This document shows, piece by piece, positions 34,317 through 45,727 of a stretch of 64,000 bases of DNA. This DNA comes from Begonia masoniana. Taxonomy: Eukaryota > Streptophyta > Magnoliopsida > Cucurbitales > Begoniaceae. The stretch lies in NCBI GenBank assembly GCA_022432975.1, contig CM039508.1:28957008-29021007 (forward strand). The letters are read 5' to 3'. The position numbers and the translations under genes are program-made. The notes below the pieces were generated by a model. That model saw only the letters and a program-made list of their open reading frames with translations, searched no databases and was not told where the DNA came from. Each line of letters opens with the position of its first letter. Within the stretch, counting starts at the first letter, position 1.

Positions 34317-37070
34317 GATAAAGAATTGAAGAAACAATTAGAGGATTTGTTGGAGAAGGGGTTCATACGCCCTAGCTTTTCACCATGGGGTGCACCTGTC
34401 CTTTTTGTCAAAAAGAAAGATGGATCAATGCGTATGTGCATAGACTATAGGGAATTGAATAAGCTAACTGTCAAGAACAAATATCCACTGTCGAGGATTG
34501 ACGATTTATTTGATCAGCTTAAGGGTGCAAGAGTCTTCTCTAAAATTGACCTTAGGTCCGGTTATTAACAGTTGAAGGTTAAATCTGAAGATACCCCAAA
34601 GACTACCTTTCGCGCAAGATATGGACATTATTAGTTTTTGGTTATGTCTTTTGGGTTGACAAATGCGCCAGCAGCCTTCATGGATCTCATGAATAGGGTG
34701 TTTCACGAGTATTTGGACAAGTTTGTCATTGTATTCATAGATGACATTCTAATCTATTCTAAAACTAAGGAGGAGCATGCAGGACACCTAAACGTGGTGT
34801 TAGGATTGCTGAGGCAGCACCAACTTTATGCCAAATTTTCTAAGTGTGAGTTTTGGTTGGACAGAGTTCACTTCCTTGGTCATGTGATCTCTGGAGATGG
34901 GATATCTGTTGATCCAGCCAAGGTTCAAGCAGTTAAGGAATGGCCCCAACCGAAGAATGCTACTAATATTATGAGTTTCCTTGGATTAGCAGGATATTAT
35001 AGAAAATTCATCGAATGATTTTCAAAGATTGCCACACCCCTTATTATGTTAACAAGAAAAAATGTGAAGTATAATTGGACTGATAAATGTGAATCCAGTT
35101 TCCAGACCTTGAAACAGAAACTAACCAATGCTCCAATATTGATTCTTCCTGTCAAAAATGGTAAATTCAGTATTTATTGTGATGCTTCCAAGGTTGGACT
35201 TGGTTGTGTTTTGATGCAAGATGGAAAGGTTATAGCTTATGCTTCTAGGCAGTTAAAAGTACACGAAAAGAATTACCCCACACATGACTTAGAATTAGCT
35301 GCTGTGGTTTTTGCATTAAAGATTTGGAGGCACTACCTGTATGGACAAACCTGTGAGATATTTTTGGATCATAAAAGTCTGAAATACATTTTCACGCAAA
35401 AAGAACTGAATATGAGGCAACGTAGGTGGTTAGAGTTTGTCAAAGATTATGATTTTGAGATTAAGTACCACCTTGGCAAGGCGAATGTGGTGGCGGATGC
35501 TTTGAGTAGAGTGACTCATTTAGTCTCTGCATTGATTCTAGAAATACCGATAGCTTTAGAGACAGAATTCCAAAGATTTAACCTGGAAGCTGTGTCTAGT
35601 GTGTCAGTCATGCTTTCGGCCATATCTTTGAGGCCAACTATTTTGGAGAGGATAAAGGAAGTTCAAATGAATGACACCGAATGCAATAAGTATAAGTTGT
35701 GCATAGATTCTACTGACAAGTCGGATTTCAACTGCTCAGCTGATGGAATTCTCAAGTTTCGAAATAGGTTGTTTGTTCCTACTGATACTGAACTTAGAAA
35801 GGAAATCCTATCTGAGGCACATTCCTCCAGACTTTCTGTTCATCCTGGAGGTACGAAAATGTACAGAGATCTCAAGCAACATTATTGGTGGCCAGGTATG
35901 AAGAGAAGTGTGGCAGAGTATGTGGAGTCATGTCCGGTCTGCCAGCAAGTCAAAGCTGAACACCAGAGGCCTGCTGGAACATTGCAACCTTTACCAGTTC
36001 CCGAATGGAAATGGGAACAAATAACTATGGATTTTGTTATAGGATTACCTAGAACAGCAAAAGGTCACGATGCAATTTGGGTAATAGTTGATCGTTTAAC
36101 CAAATCAGCTCACTTTCTGCCAATGAAGATAACATACTCGATGGATCAATTGGATGAGTTGTATGTGCATGAAGTTGTTAGACTGCATGGAGTTCCAAGC
36201 ACCATAGTTTCAGACCGAGACTCCAGATTTACATCTAAGTTTTGGAAAAGTTTGCACAAGGCTATGGGAACACAGCTTAGTTTTAGCACAGCCTTTCATC
36301 CTCAAACTGATGGACAATCTGAGAGAACTATCCAAACGTTGGAAGATATGCTTCGTGCATGTGTACTGTAATTTCAAGATTCTTGGAGTAAGTATTTACC
36401 ATTGGTTGAATTCTCTTATAATAACAGTTTTCAAGCAACAATAGGCATGGCACCTTACGAGGCATTATATGGACGAAAGTGCAGATCTCCGTTATATTGG
36501 AATGAAGTTGGGGAAGCACAACTGATTGGTCCTGACATTGTGCAGCAGACAGTGGAGAAGATTGCCCTTATTCGACAAAGAATCTTAACAGCTCAAAGCT
36601 GGCAGAAAAGCTATGCAGACAAAAGACGAAGAGAATTAGAATTTGATGTTGGTAATGAAGTTTTCCTTAAGGTGTCACCTTTCAAAGGAGTTGTGAGATT
36701 TGGAAAAAGAGGCAAGTTGAACCCCAAATATATTGGACCTTTCCAAATCGTGAAAAGGATTGGAAAGTCAGCATATCAGCTTCAGTTACCAGACTCTCTA
36801 GAGGGAATTCATAATGTGTTTCATGTTTCCATGCTAAAGAAATGTGTTAGAGATCCTTCACAGATGGTGGAATAGCAGAGTATCGAAGTTCTTCCTACTC
36901 TTACTTATGAAGAGAAACCAGTAAAAATCTTAGATTATGCAGTAAAGGTATTACGCAACAAAGAAGTTCCACTGGTAAAAGTCTTATGGCATAACCAGAA
37001 CATTGAGGAGACAACTTGGGAGCGCCAGCAGGACATGATGGACCAATATCCAGAACTATTCAGGTACTGA
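34317..37070 (+). pseudogene. Tekay pol: RT, RNase H, integrase, chromodomain
   Basis: One continuous frame broken only by point stops (34566, 34633, 35016, 36369, 36873). [52 protein letters not shown] and catalytic [10 protein letters not shown]. RNase [21 protein letters not shown] through VADALSR. Integrase: HHCC (HPGG...CPVCQQVK), Asp of ITMDF, Asp of VSDRDSRF and Glu of GQSERT, then the GPFQIVKRIG and FHVSMLKKC end. After the stop at 36873 a chromodomain follows (KILDYAVKVLRNKEVPLVKV, LWHNQNIEETTWE), ending at TGA 37068. The chromodomain would steer integration to marked chromatin. Confidence 0.88.
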
Positions 37071-37091
37071 ATTTTAAGGACAAAATTCTTT

Positions 37092-37104
37092 TAAGGAGGG
37101 TAGA
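37092..37104 (+). promoter_or_regulatory. Polypurine tract of Tekay element
   Basis: TAAGGAGGGTAGA lies one base before the LTR start. Confidence 0.75.
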
Positions 37105-37631
37105 TTGTAGCACCCGGTTCCATTAAACCAAAATTTAATTTATTATTAATGATGTACTTTTATAGAAGGGTTGGGGGAGTTATTGATTAGGTTAATAAAT
37201 GATCAGGCGAGGGCATGATGGTAATTAGAATTTTACATAGTGGATAACCTATTTAAGGAAAAGTCCAGTGAGAGTAGCTGCCACTATTCCCTATTTCCCT
37301 CTTTCGATTTTCAGCTCGAGCAGTAGAACTCTCTAGGCGATTCTCTCGCCCGATTCTCCTTCAACCTAGGTAAGTCTTGTTTTCTTGCATTTTAGCGATT
37401 AGTTTACTGAGAGAATACAATGCAAAGATTTCGAGGTTTCTGTGATTGAGGGTGGGTTCAGGTTCTTGGTGATAAATGGGAATGCACGGGTAGCAGAGAT
37501 TCAAATCGATTTCCTCAAACATATTATTGATTTTTGGTAAGGTTTAGTAAGAGTTGGATTAATGTACTGTCATGACCTTAGGTGAGCGAGCTTCTGGAGT
37601 AGTTGTAACCGAGCATTTCCAGGAGAGCTAG

Positions 37632-38112
37632 GTAAGTAAAGTATGCATGTGCCTTCGGGCCTACATCACAAAACAGTAGGGTTATGCATCTTGTGAATGA
37701 TTTTGTATGTCATGCATCATGTTTTTGAAAGATTACGAAAATGAATTTCCATGTAAGAATGGTAAGGTATGAACTGAATGTGACAGATCAGCTATTAAGG
37801 GAATTCATCCGCCCCTTAATCGAGTAGAGGATGTATGACATTAGGAGAACTGATCCCACTCCCAAGGGAACTGAGGGATCAGAACAGCTATTAAGGGACT
37901 TCATCCACCCCTTAACTGATGAAGAGGATGTATGACATTGGGAGAATTGATCCCACTCCCAATGGAATCAAGGGATCTGATCAGTAAACAAACGATGTGC
38001 AACTGAGATGAGAAAGTAGAAACTGCATATTCAGGATTTAAGTTTCAGCATATCATTTCATTATTGCTTTGCTTACTTAGCATTAGGCTAATAGATGAGT
38101 TTTGTGATGTAG
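37632..38112 (+). other. Putative LTR leader intron with paired ends (T1)
   Basis: Donor GTAAGT at 37632. Left arm CCTACATCACAAAAC (37660-37674) is perfectly complementary to GTTTTGTGATGTAGG (38099-38113), which contains the acceptor TAG. Just upstream sits hairpin TTAGC-ATTAG-GCTAA (38077-38091), in a TACTTAG context that could serve as a branch point. Splicing is inferred, not shown. Confidence 0.5.
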
Positions 38113-38489
38113 GTGTTGAGGATACTGCAGGTGAATTCCCTGAGTTTACTAACGATTAGATAGGGTTGGAGGAGCACTTCCCTGTCTCGAAATGGTATAC
38201 TGATGAGGTGGATTAACTGATGTCTGTTGGTGTGAAAGTTTAGTTGACAGTGTTTCAATTTAAGTATATTGAGTTTTCATGACAGTAGTGATTTCAATGT
38301 TTTGAATACAATATCGAGATTTTCCTGTTAATAGTATTCTATTGGGATTTAATGTTGGCACTCACTGAATTTTTATTATTGTAATGATTTGAAATGTTTT
38401 TGAATGGTTTCAGTGAGGCGAGTAAATTCCTTTCTGTGGTTAGAGTTGTGTTTGTATACCAAGGAGTAGATGAGATGTGATTCTGTTCT

Positions 38490-39075
38490 CTATCGTTAGA
38501 TGAAGTCTATCGGCAGAGGTTGAGTTGTTGTTCTGTTGTCTATCGGAAGATGTCTTCAGTGGAAGCCATCGGATGATGTAGAACGAAATATGTCGTTTAG
38601 TGATCGGTATGTGTAGTTTGTTTTATCGGAAGATGTTGTTTTGTTCACTATCGGTAGATGAAGTCTAACGGTAGATGTCGGGTTATAGTTATGTGCCTAT
38701 CGGAAGATATAAGTAGAGAGTTTGTCGTTTAGTGATCGGCGTATGCAGTCTACTCAATCGAAAGGTGTAGGTTTAAGTCTATCGGATGAAGGAAATCATC
38801 TGGCTGACGTCATCGGAAGATGTAGAGTGAATCTTGTCGTTTAGTCACCGCTGGATGTAGAACAAAGTCGATCGGATGAAGGAAATCATCTGGCTGACGT
38901 CATTGGAAGATGTAGAGTGTATTTTTTCATTTAGTCACCAGTAGACACAGTCTACCGAGAGATGTCCTTTGTTTTTCATTTGGCTGACGTCATCGGCAGA
39001 AGCCTTCTGCTGACGTCATCGGCAGAAGCCTTCTATTTTCTGTTTCTGCTTCTTCCGTTGACTTTATTAATCGGC
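38490..39075 (+). repeat. Iterated ATCGGAAGATG motif cluster (T1)
   Basis: A dozen or more copies of YCGGNAGATGTA. Several are preceded by TGTCGTTTAGTGATCGG (38591, 38722, 38836). Four or more copies of GCTGACGTCATCGG occur at 38803-39020. Some units are self-complementary, such as TATCGGAAGATA (38698-38709). Confidence 0.7.
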
Positions 39076-39313
39076 AGATCCGTTTGACCTCTGTGATACC
39101 TCAAGTATTTCAATTTAAACTTCTATTTCCTATTGGCCGATTACTTCTTAATATTTCCAACGATTATGTTATCATTGTTTTTATGGCTTCGTCTAATTCT
39201 ATTTTTGCTTAAATGATTTCCGCTGCAAGTTTTAAAAAAAAAAACGGTTGAGATTTTTAGTCATGTACGGGCATTGTGTGACGAACCGGGTTCAGATAAC
39301 TCGGGGCGTTACA

Positions 39314-39602
39314 GCAAGAATCAATCATTCATATGGTTCTTTGATAAAAAGAATTCACAAAAAACGGTATGTTGCTGCCATTTTGAAAGGATTAAAGATC
39401 ACCAAAGTAATGTCTAAACCCAATGATTCAAGGCAAAGATAAAGGATCCTGGAACAAGGAAATACCGTTTTTAATTGTTTTAATAACTAAACTTGTTAAT
39501 TGTCTCAATAACTAAACTAGATTAGAATAAAGAATAGAATAGATTCTAAAGGAGACAGGCAAAAAGGGGGTTATAGACGGCTCAATAAATGAAATGCTTA
39601 AA
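39314..39602 (+). pseudogene. rps16: rps16 group II intron fragment (plastid-derived)
   Basis: Sequence from GCAAGAATC to GAAATGCTTAAA that I recognise as rps16 intron-like (TGCTGCCATTTTGAAAGGAT; GTCTAAACCCAATGATTC). It continues at 43117 with AAAGGTTTTCC once the solo LTR is removed. Exon 1 and the 5' half of the intron are absent at the junction with the Tekay LTR. Confidence 0.75.
39598..39602. repeat. Target site duplication TTAAA
   Basis: TTAAA at 39598-39602 and again at 43117-43121 flanks the inverted solo LTR exactly. Confidence 0.85.
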
Positions 39603-40264
39603 TGTAGCGCCCCGAAAACCCACTCGAATTCTCGGTTCGCTATAGGGACTACTCTGAGTTAAACGACTTACTATTTCCCCTTAATCCTAACCATTAAGCA
39701 CCACGGCGTCCTCCCCAAAAATTTTGACAAAGTAACACCTGAAAATGGCGCCCTCAAAATGCTAAGTACCTGCAAACGAATAAATCCCAACCAATCCAGA
39801 ATACTCCTAATCAACTATCCAACATACGGCATGCGAAATCTCCAAATGGCAGTAAAGAGGGAACTAAAATACTAACATCCCTAAGTGAAGAAAGTCCACA
39901 GTATAGGGCGACATATCACAATTAACTATGACTATATACAATAAATACAAATATCCCCACAAAAGACAAAAAGTCCTACTCCCTAACAACACCATGCTAC
40001 GGCTCCCCCTGGGTCGAGTCGCCCTAACACTGTCATCAACCGGGGCCCTTGTCGCATGCCACCAACTGTCACCTACTCCTAGTCAGACTCTCGGTACACA
40101 CCCACCAGCTCAGCAGTACCTACACCACAGAACACACCGTAAGCTCAAAGCTTAGCAAGTAAAGTGCTGAAAAATAAACGTGAAGCATGAAAACTGGTTA
40201 TGCAATTCTAACACATGCAGGTCTCTACACACGTTGTCAACATCTCTCTGCATCACATCTCACC

Positions 40265-40630
40265 GAGGTTTGGAATGTAACTGCACCGGGCAGTCAGTCC
40301 GTACACCACACTGTTTACCGGCACGTCACCACCGTCCCGATTCCTCCAGGAACAGGGTCCATAAGTCACACCCAAAACCCCCCAGTCCTAACTCGAAATG
40401 CAACTGCACCGGGCAGTCGGTCCGTACACCGCACTGTTTACCAGCACGTCACCGCCGTCCCAGTTCCTCCAGGAACGGGGTCCATAGGTCACATTCCAGC
40501 CACTATCTCGACTCGAAGTGCAACCGTCCGGGCAGTCAGCCAATACACCGCACTACAACCAACACGTCGCCACCGCTCCAGCTCGTCCCGGAAGCGGGGC
40601 CCACAGTCACACTCCAGCCTACTGTCGCTT
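40265..40630. repeat. Tandem repeat, ~126 bp x 3
   Basis: Three degenerate units around TGCACCGGGCAGTCNGTCCG and TCCTCCAGGAACNGGGTCCA, inside the putative T5 intron. Confidence 0.7.
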
Positions 40631-40779
40631 GTCCGCACCGTACCTCACCTCCACTACTCTCCCTCCGTGCTTGAAAACATGCTCAAAACATTTTGCGTAG
40701 CTTTTAAAACATGATGCATGCTGACCATAATCAACTAATTACAACTCCACATACGCATCACAATCAATTAACAACGATT

Positions 40780-41480
40780 CCACATACGCATCACATCACA
40801 AAAGTGCCTACAACCCATAACATGCACAAAACTCACAACTGACGTACAACTCACCTACTGCCTACACAAGACTCCTAACATACGTGCCACTAACCCACAG
40901 CCAGTACAAGACCCGTAACATATTTGTCATTAACCCATAACCTGCACAAGACTCATAACATACACACAACTAGCCCACGACCTACACAAGATTCACAGCC
41001 TACACAGGATTCACAACCTACATGACATGCCCAACTAACGACAACTTCTCGTCCACATCCGTACCCACAACCCGCCACGGATGCAAGACTCACAACACAC
41101 AACGAACAATGACTACACATACACATACGTACATATGGTCACAACACACACAAGACTCACATCCTACACACTATGACCAACTATCGACGGCTTCTTGTCC
41201 ATATCCGTACCCACAACCCGCCACGTATGCAAGACTCACAACATACAACTAACAACGACTACACATACAAATACGTACATATGGCCACAACACACACAAG
41301 GCTCACCAAACCCACAACCTACGCACAACTGACCCACAACCTCACCAGACTCACCACCTATGTAGAGATGGCCCACAACCTGCACAGGACTCACAACTTA
41401 CCTACAACTAGCCCACAACCTACACAGAACTCACAACCTATGCAAAGCTGGCCCACAACCTGCACAAGACTCACAACATA
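40780..41480. repeat. Low-complexity CACAAC/CTACACAAGACTC region
   Basis: Irregular reiteration of CTACACAAGACTCACAAC-like words. The frames it yields are not genes. Confidence 0.6.
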
Positions 41481-41890
41481 CCACTAACGACGACTTCACA
41501 TCCACATCACTTCACGCACGTACCACCCCCAACCTGCATTCCATGACCAACTAACGCGACTTCATCTCCACATCACATCACACGCGTACCTACGACTCAC
41601 AACCTACATACCATGACCAACTAACGATGACTTCACATTCACATCACTTCACACACGAACCTACGACTCACAACCTGCAAACCATGACCAACTAACGATG
41701 ACTTCACCTCCACATCACATCACACACGTACCTACGACTCACAACCTGCATACCATGACCAACTAACGATGACTTCACATCCACATCACTTCACACACGT
41801 ACCTACGACTCCCAACCTGCATACCATGACCAACTAACACGACTTCACCTCCACATCACATAACACACGTACCTATGGCCACCACACACA
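41475..41890. repeat. Tandem repeat, ~71 bp x 5
   Basis: Units start at ATGACCAACTAACG (about 41542, 41612, 41683, 41754, 41824) and share ACTTCACNTCCACATCAC and CGTACCTACGACTCNCAACC. Confidence 0.75.
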
Positions 41891-43116
41891 CACATCGCAT
41901 ACAGACCACTAACGGCATACACACGACTCACAACAAGCAAACAACTGTGGTGTAGGCCCCTTCTGGGCGACTCTCAAACATTCTCAACCACACTACTACT
42001 TACCTGGCGTCCTAGCTCGCTGAAGATGCTCAGTTCCTCGTCCACCTACGGCTCGACCTACGACAAATATTCAAACTTCATTAAAATCAAGCTTACATTT
42101 ACCAATTTACTCTTAAACTACTATTTCTAGCCTAACCCAACTAAAACCTAACTAATCGGGCCACTAATTTGGGTTCGATAAAAACCGACCCGAAACTTCT
42201 GACGCGCGTAACTTTTGTGTCGGTTATCAGAATTGAATGATTCCAGCGGCCACGTACTCCCCTAACAACCTAGTTTAACCTGCTAAAAAGAAAATTCAAA
42301 ACGAATGGCCGTAGTTAGGTCAAAAACAACAAACCTAATCTGCCCTAAATCGAAAATTCTCCTCCTCTCGGTTTTCCATCAATTTTCATCCAATTGTTCA
42401 CCAATCAACCATCCTTAAAACTAATTAGAATAATCTAACAAAATCCTAAGGCTTTACACATGAAAAACCGAAGAACACATATTGGGAGTTCTCTATTTTT
42501 TGCTGAAATTGAGCTCCTCAAAGCTCGGCGACCATTGCTGGTCCAAGGGTCGGCAAACCCATGCCGAGAACTCCCAAAATCGGCCGGTGATCGGAGCTCA
42601 AACAAGCTCGCCACCCTCGGCCACGAACAGAACCGAAAACAGGGCAAAAAGGGGACTTACCGTTCGGTTCCAGTGCGCGAAGACGGCCGGAAATGGTAGC
42701 CCTAGAATCGCCGACGTCGTCTGGCTGGAGAACGTCGGAAAAATGCGGTGAAGAGACCGCCTGTCGCCGGTCTCCGCTCGCACCCCCCCTCCCCTGTTCG
42801 GGTCTTCGACACTCGAACGACAAAATGGCTTTCGAAGACATTTTGTTGTTTTAACAAAAAAACAAATAATAATAATAATAAAAACTATTTCCTATTAACA
42901 TATTAATAATATTATTTACCGTTATGCCCTCCCGTACTTTTGGCCTTATCAAAACCTCATTAAATTTTATCTTCCAATTATAAATTTTTCGTAAATTGAC
43001 CCTCAGCCCATATATAGCTTAAGTTCTCCAATTAGAATATCGAACACAAATTAACTAACCGATTAGTTCAACCAATTTATTAACTTAAATCGCTAAAAAT
43101 TTTACGACGTATTACA

Positions 43117-43371
43117 TTAAAGGTTTTCCTTTGAGTGAGAGTCACCCAACTTGAGTTATGAGGATACAAATAAGAATTTTTTTTATTTCTTTTTTGGAAA
43201 AGAATAAAAAAAATGAAATCATAGTCTAATTGATATGATAATCTATGGATCTATTTTACATTAATTAGAATTCTATACATATACATAACTTCAAATTTTC
43301 TCGAGCCGTACGAGGAGAAAACTTCTTATACGGTTCTGGGGGGGTATTGTTAATCTACATCTATCCCAATG
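43117..43371 (+). pseudogene. rps16: rps16 group II intron, 3' part with domain V
   Basis: Resumes after the solo LTR. Group II domain V is recognisable at 43303-43337 (GAGCCGTACGAGG...TACGGTTCT: two strands pairing around a GAAAA-type loop). Exon 2 follows ~34 bp later. Confidence 0.8.
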
Positions 43372-43585
43372 AGCCGTTTATCGAATCGTTGCAATTGATG
43401 TTCGATCCCAAAGAGAGGGAAGAGATCTTCGTAAAGTGGGTTTTTATGATCCGATAAAGAATCAAACCTATTTAAATGTTCCTGCAATTCTATATTTTCT
43501 TGAAAAAGGTGCTCAACCTACAGGAACTGTTCATGATATTTCAAAGAGGGCTGCGATTTTTACGGAATTTGACCTGAATCAATAG
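43372..43585 (+). pseudogene. rps16: rps16 exon 2 (plastid ribosomal protein uS16 relic)
   Basis: Open from the splice point to TAG 43583-43585. It reads [60 protein letters not shown] and [10 protein letters not shown], clearly plastid S16. In the plastid the protein is part of the 30S subunit. Exon 1 is absent and there is no promoter, so this copy cannot make S16. The frame has no stops, so the transfer need not be very old or the fragment short enough to escape hits. Confidence 0.9.
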
Positions 43586-44520
43586 CCGAAAAATTCAATT
43601 AATGAAATAAAAAAAAAAGAGGGTGTGGATGACTTGTCTATAGCTTTGGATAACCTTTTCTCAATTATTTCCCCCCTCTTGCTCTACTACACTTATTTAT
43701 TAAAGATCAATTAAGTGAATAAATGAAATAATTGGTTTTATACTAGAAATAAAAAATTTGGACATTACCATCAATGGGTTGGTTTTTGTTGGAAATCTAT
43801 GAACAAATAAAAAAACACAAGGGATTACGCTTGTTTATTCTACTTATATTTATTTATTGATTGAATAAACCCGAGATTTTTTTCTATTTTACTTCTTCCT
43901 TAGCTTAATTTATTCTTTCGCCTACAGTTTTTTTTTTCTATTTATGTTCATTATCTCTATCGTGCCAATCCAACACAACTCCATAGTTTTTTCTTTTTTT
44001 ATTTATTTTCTCTTTTTTTTTCATTTTAATTCTTATATATTATATATATTTTCCTATTTCTATTTATTTCAATTGACTAATTAAATTGAATAATGAAATA
44101 TAAATAAAAAAAGAAAGATATTCAATTGAAATTGTTATTTCTATTTTTTTTATTCTTTTGTGTTCTCCATTGTATTCGTTTTTCACTATTCACATTCATA
44201 TTGACAACAGTGGATCAAACAAATATAATCCGATTATGGATAAATAGATCTAGTTATCTCCGCTTCATAGACTTGGTTTTTTTTTATTTTACTTCATTCA
44301 ATTCACATGATGGGCTCATTGGATTTTCTGTGATACAAGAAGTGACTTTTGTGTGATATAAAAATTTTGATTCAAAAAAAAAAATAGATAATCTAAGAAG
44401 GGATAACATAAGATACAAGAGACGGTATATCCATTTGATATTTTATTTGATTACGTCGTGCAATTCCATTTTGTTTTTGATTCTGATTGTATCTGCACAT
44501 ACTAATTCTTTTTTTTATTC
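43586..44520 (+). other. rps16-trnK plastid intergenic spacer
   Basis: AT-rich plastid spacer with homopolymer runs (T-rich at 43928-44040, A-rich at 44105). I see no gene in it. Confidence 0.75.
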
Positions 44521-44557
44521 GGGTTGCTAACTCAATGGTAGAGTACTCGGCTTTTAA
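44521..44557 (+). tRNA. trnK-UUU: trnK-UUU exon 1 (plastid relic)
   Basis: The 37 nt GGGTTGCTAACTCAATGG...CGGCTTTTAA gives the acceptor 5' strand, D arm and anticodon TTT of plastid tRNA-Lys. The group II intron begins GTGTGGCTAG. Exon 2 is at 60326-60360, now ~15.8 kb away because of insertions. Not expected to be expressed in the nucleus. Confidence 0.9.
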
Positions 44558-45267
44558 GTGTGGCTAGCATCTTTTACCCATTTGTATGAAGTAACAGATT
44601 CGTCCATACTATTGGTAGAGTTTGTAAGACCATGACTGATCCTGAAAGGAATGAATGGAAAAAACAACATGTCGTATCAATGGGGAATTCGGGGAATATT
44701 TTTACCTGATGGGTTCAAAAGCTTGTTTGAATTCTTGATGTGGAACAAAATCAATTTCAAGTTGGGTTGAATGAATAAATGGATAGAGCTCTAGGGCTCC
44801 AATTCTAGAGAAATAAAAAGCAACGAGCTTATGTTCTTAATTTGAATGATTACCCGATCTAATTATACATTAAAAAGATATTAGTGCTTGATGCGGGAAG
44901 GACTTTTCTCATGAGCGGATTATCGATTTTTTTATGAGTCCTAACTATTAGTTATTCTACATTAGGGGTATAGATGAATGTGTAGAAGAAGCAGTATATT
45001 GATAAAGATCTTTTTTTTTTCCAAAATCAAAAGAGCGATTGCGTTGAAAAAATAAAGGATTTCTAACTATCTTGTTATCCTAAAATAAACATAAACCAAT
45101 TAGAAGGAAAAAGAAACGAGCAGATAGAGAGTTTGTTAATGAGTCTTACCTGTTTATGAGGTATATATTATTATTCTTTAATACCTTGTTTTGACTATAT
45201 CGCACTATGTATCATTTCATAACCTAATAAATTCATTATACTATCCCTGGTTCAAATCTAATTGAAA
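44558..45267 (+). pseudogene. trnK-UUU: trnK group II intron, 5' part
   Basis: Begins with a group II-like GTGTG boundary and contains the conserved TTCGTCCATACTATTGGTAG and GACTGATCCTGAAAGG blocks of trnK introns, leading to the matK ATG. Confidence 0.85.
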
Positions 45268-45387
45268 ATGGAAGAATATCAAGGATATTTAAAACTTGAT
45301 AAATCTCGGCAACACAACTTCTTATACCCACTTCTCTTTTGGGAGTATATTTATGCATTTGCTCATGATCATATTTTAAATGGATCC
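45268..45387 (+). pseudogene. matK: matK fragment 1
   Basis: ATG 45268 begins [20 protein letters not shown] and continues to ...HDHILNGS, 40 codons, then stops at the solo LTR T2. matK encodes the maturase of the trnK intron. The sequence fits eudicot matK. The last five bases (GATCC) are echoed as AATCC after the LTR. Confidence 0.9.
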
Positions 45388-45689
45388 TGTAACACTCGGG
45401 ATTTTAAGAATAATAAAATAGGTTGTTTTAATTAATTTAAAAGAAAAGTGAATGGTTTTAGGTTCGAGTATTTTTCAGTGAAATTAAGCTGTGGGTTATA
45501 AGTTAAGAATTAGATTTGATTAATTTAAGTTATGTAAGTTATTGGGTTAATTAGTTATGCTCGGGAGTTTCGATGGAAGAGTTAGACCGAGGGTGAGGTG
45601 AGAGATTTATCGAGGGTTCGTTACGTTATTGCTGAATGTACAGGAGGGTAAAACGGTAATTAGCTAGTTTAAATTAAAGAAATAGTTTT

Positions 45690-45727
<38 letters not shown>

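Larger units (their letters stand above)
34316..39313 (+). mobile_element. Tekay/Del-type chromovirus, 5'-truncated
   Basis: Starts abruptly in RT ([18 protein letters not shown]) against the 5S array and continues through RNase H, integrase and chromodomain to a polypurine tract and a complete 3' LTR. The 5' LTR, gag and protease are missing. Domain order and a C-terminal chromodomain place it in the chromoviruses. The LTR ends (TGTAGCACCC to GGGGCGTTACA) and domain sequences fit Tekay/Del. The right edge abuts plastid rps16 intron sequence. Confidence 0.82.
37106..39313 (+). repeat. Tekay LTR T1 (3' LTR)
   Basis: TGTAGCACCC to GGCGTTACA, 2208 bp. A TATA-like CTATTTAAGG is at about 37249. 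A putative donor CCTAG|GTAAGT is at 37369, an acceptor TTAG|GTGAG at 37581, a 50-nt exon (37582-37631), a donor CTAG|GTAAGT at 37631 and an acceptor TGTAG|G at 38112. A ~101-bp tandem repeat (about 37785-37985) lies inside the second putative intron. The 3' third holds an ATCGGAAGATG-type motif cluster. Without its 5' partner it cannot be dated here. Confidence 0.85.
40120..42003 (-). other. Putative LTR leader intron with paired ends (T5), expanded
   Basis: On the minus strand: donor CCAG|GTAAGTAG at 42004/42003, left arm CCTACACCACAG (plus 41945-41956), hairpin TAAGC-TTTGA-GCTTA (plus 40140-40154) and right arm CTGTGGTGTAG|G (plus 40119-40130). The arms are perfectly complementary over 12 bp although the interior is three times longer than in sister copies. 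Confidence 0.5.
39603..43116 (-). repeat. Tekay-type solo LTR T5 (inverted, 3.5 kb)
   Basis: Plus-strand termini TGTAGCGCCCCG and CGTATTACA (minus-strand LTR reads TGTAATACG to GGCGCTACA), with a perfect TTAAA duplication and no internal coding region. Same family as the LTR at 45388: a shared leader with a 54-nt putative exon (42004-42057), donors at 42660/42661 and 42003/42004 and an acceptor at 40119/40120. It is longer because the second putative intron has grown to ~1.9 kb through tandem repeats. Several long accidental frames on the plus strand come from those repeats. Confidence 0.82.

Noticed and set aside
40180..40714. 164- and 175-residue overlapping frames
   Set aside because: They lie in a 126-bp tandem repeat inside an inverted solo LTR; several frames are open at once, as expected from GC-rich repeats lacking stops.
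42518..42841. 107-residue minus-strand frame
   Set aside because: It lies in the GC-rich first exon/leader of the inverted LTR T5; nothing protein-like or conserved with T2.
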